Of a DNA stretch of 64,000 nt, positions 63,637 to 64,000 are shown one piece after another. Under the pieces are notes generated by a model. The model searched no databases, was not told the origin of the DNA, and saw nothing but the letters and a program-made list of their open reading frames with translations. The position numbers were made by a program, and so were the translations under genes. Positions within the stretch are counted from its first letter, which is position 1; each line of letters begins with the position of its first letter. This stretch comes from Eulemur rufifrons (lineage: Eukaryota; Chordata; Mammalia; Primates; Lemuridae), in the NCBI RefSeq assembly GCF_041146395.1, contig NC_090996.1:33814738-33878737 (forward strand), read 5' to 3'.

Positions 63637-64000
63637 GTAAGTTAATGTATTATATTGACTTATGTTAATAAGTAAAAATATATTGGCTGTTGTCTGTCAA
63701 CGATTATCCATGGAAACGTTTGTTTATTTCTTTCAATTTCACCATCAGTGGAGCCCCAGGTCCGAGGAGGGGCACAATAAGGTGGGGGAGCATGCACAGG
63801 GGCTCCAGGCACTCACTTTAGCCTGGGCCCCTAGGGCCTCACTTTATATTTGGGGCTTTGGGTAAGCCTTTGTCTAAAAGGAGCAGCTTAAAGAATTGGT
63901 GAGTGTCAATTACAAAACACTTTGGTCTCTCTGATACTCTTGGGTAGACTTGCAAAGGCCTCAAGGACCCAACAAATTCTATTCAGTAATAGTTACTAAA
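63637..64000 (+). other. CREBBP: CREBBP intron 17 (5' part)
   Basis: The intron opens with the consensus donor GTAAGT. No repeat or coding region is recognised in the 364 bases available. Confidence 0.85.

Overview
The window is a mammalian, almost certainly strepsirrhine (probably lemuriform) primate, stretch of intronic and exonic DNA from inside one large gene, CREBBP (CREB-binding protein, CBP, KAT3A), transcribed on the + strand. Fifteen consecutive coding exons, equivalent to human exons 3-17 (about human residues 267-1123), can be placed to the base. Every one has GT-AG boundaries and compatible phases. Thirteen match the human exon lengths as I remember them; exons 13 and 14 are longer by three codons and one codon. 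Exons 1-2 (start codon) and exons 18-31 (rest of the bromodomain, PHD, HAT, ZZ, TAZ2) lie outside the window. No other gene was found.

Layout: 1-18725 is the 3' part of intron 2, filled with old L1, MIR, a mariner transposon, a Tigger-like transposon and several Alus. Exon 3 (18726-18902) is followed by a 16.7 kb intron 3 holding a dense Alu/L1 block at 27.4-31.7 kb. Exons 4-5 (35.6-37.3 kb) encode the TAZ1 zinc domain. Intron 5 (8.6 kb) separates them from exon 6. Exons 6-13 (45.8-53.6 kb) are packed into 8 kb and carry the linker, the KIX domain (exons 8-10) and the Met/Pro/Gln-rich linker. Exons 14-16 (55.2-58.8 kb) encode the Pro/Gln-rich stretch and the acidic SUMO-acceptor region. Intron 16 (4.7 kb) leads to exon 17 (63518-63636), which begins the bromodomain. 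The last 364 bases are the start of intron 17.

The organism call rests on the Alus. Many carry, in the linker between the two monomers, an extra segment (on the minus copies: TTTTAGCTGTCCATATAA followed by TTTCTTTCTATTTTTAG) that I associate with strepsirrhine Alus rather than with human-type Alus. Several have perfect 12-16 bp target-site duplications, so they are lineage-specific insertions.

No novel multi-gene system is present. The most interesting leads are a candidate in-frame 33-nt microexon in intron 11 with a strong 5' splice site, the retained NSV tripeptide in exon 13, a nearly full-length mariner copy with both inverted repeats, a half-Alu insertion with a perfect duplication, an unassigned inverted-repeat element at 32.75-33.02 kb, and a 78-nt pure pyrimidine tract.
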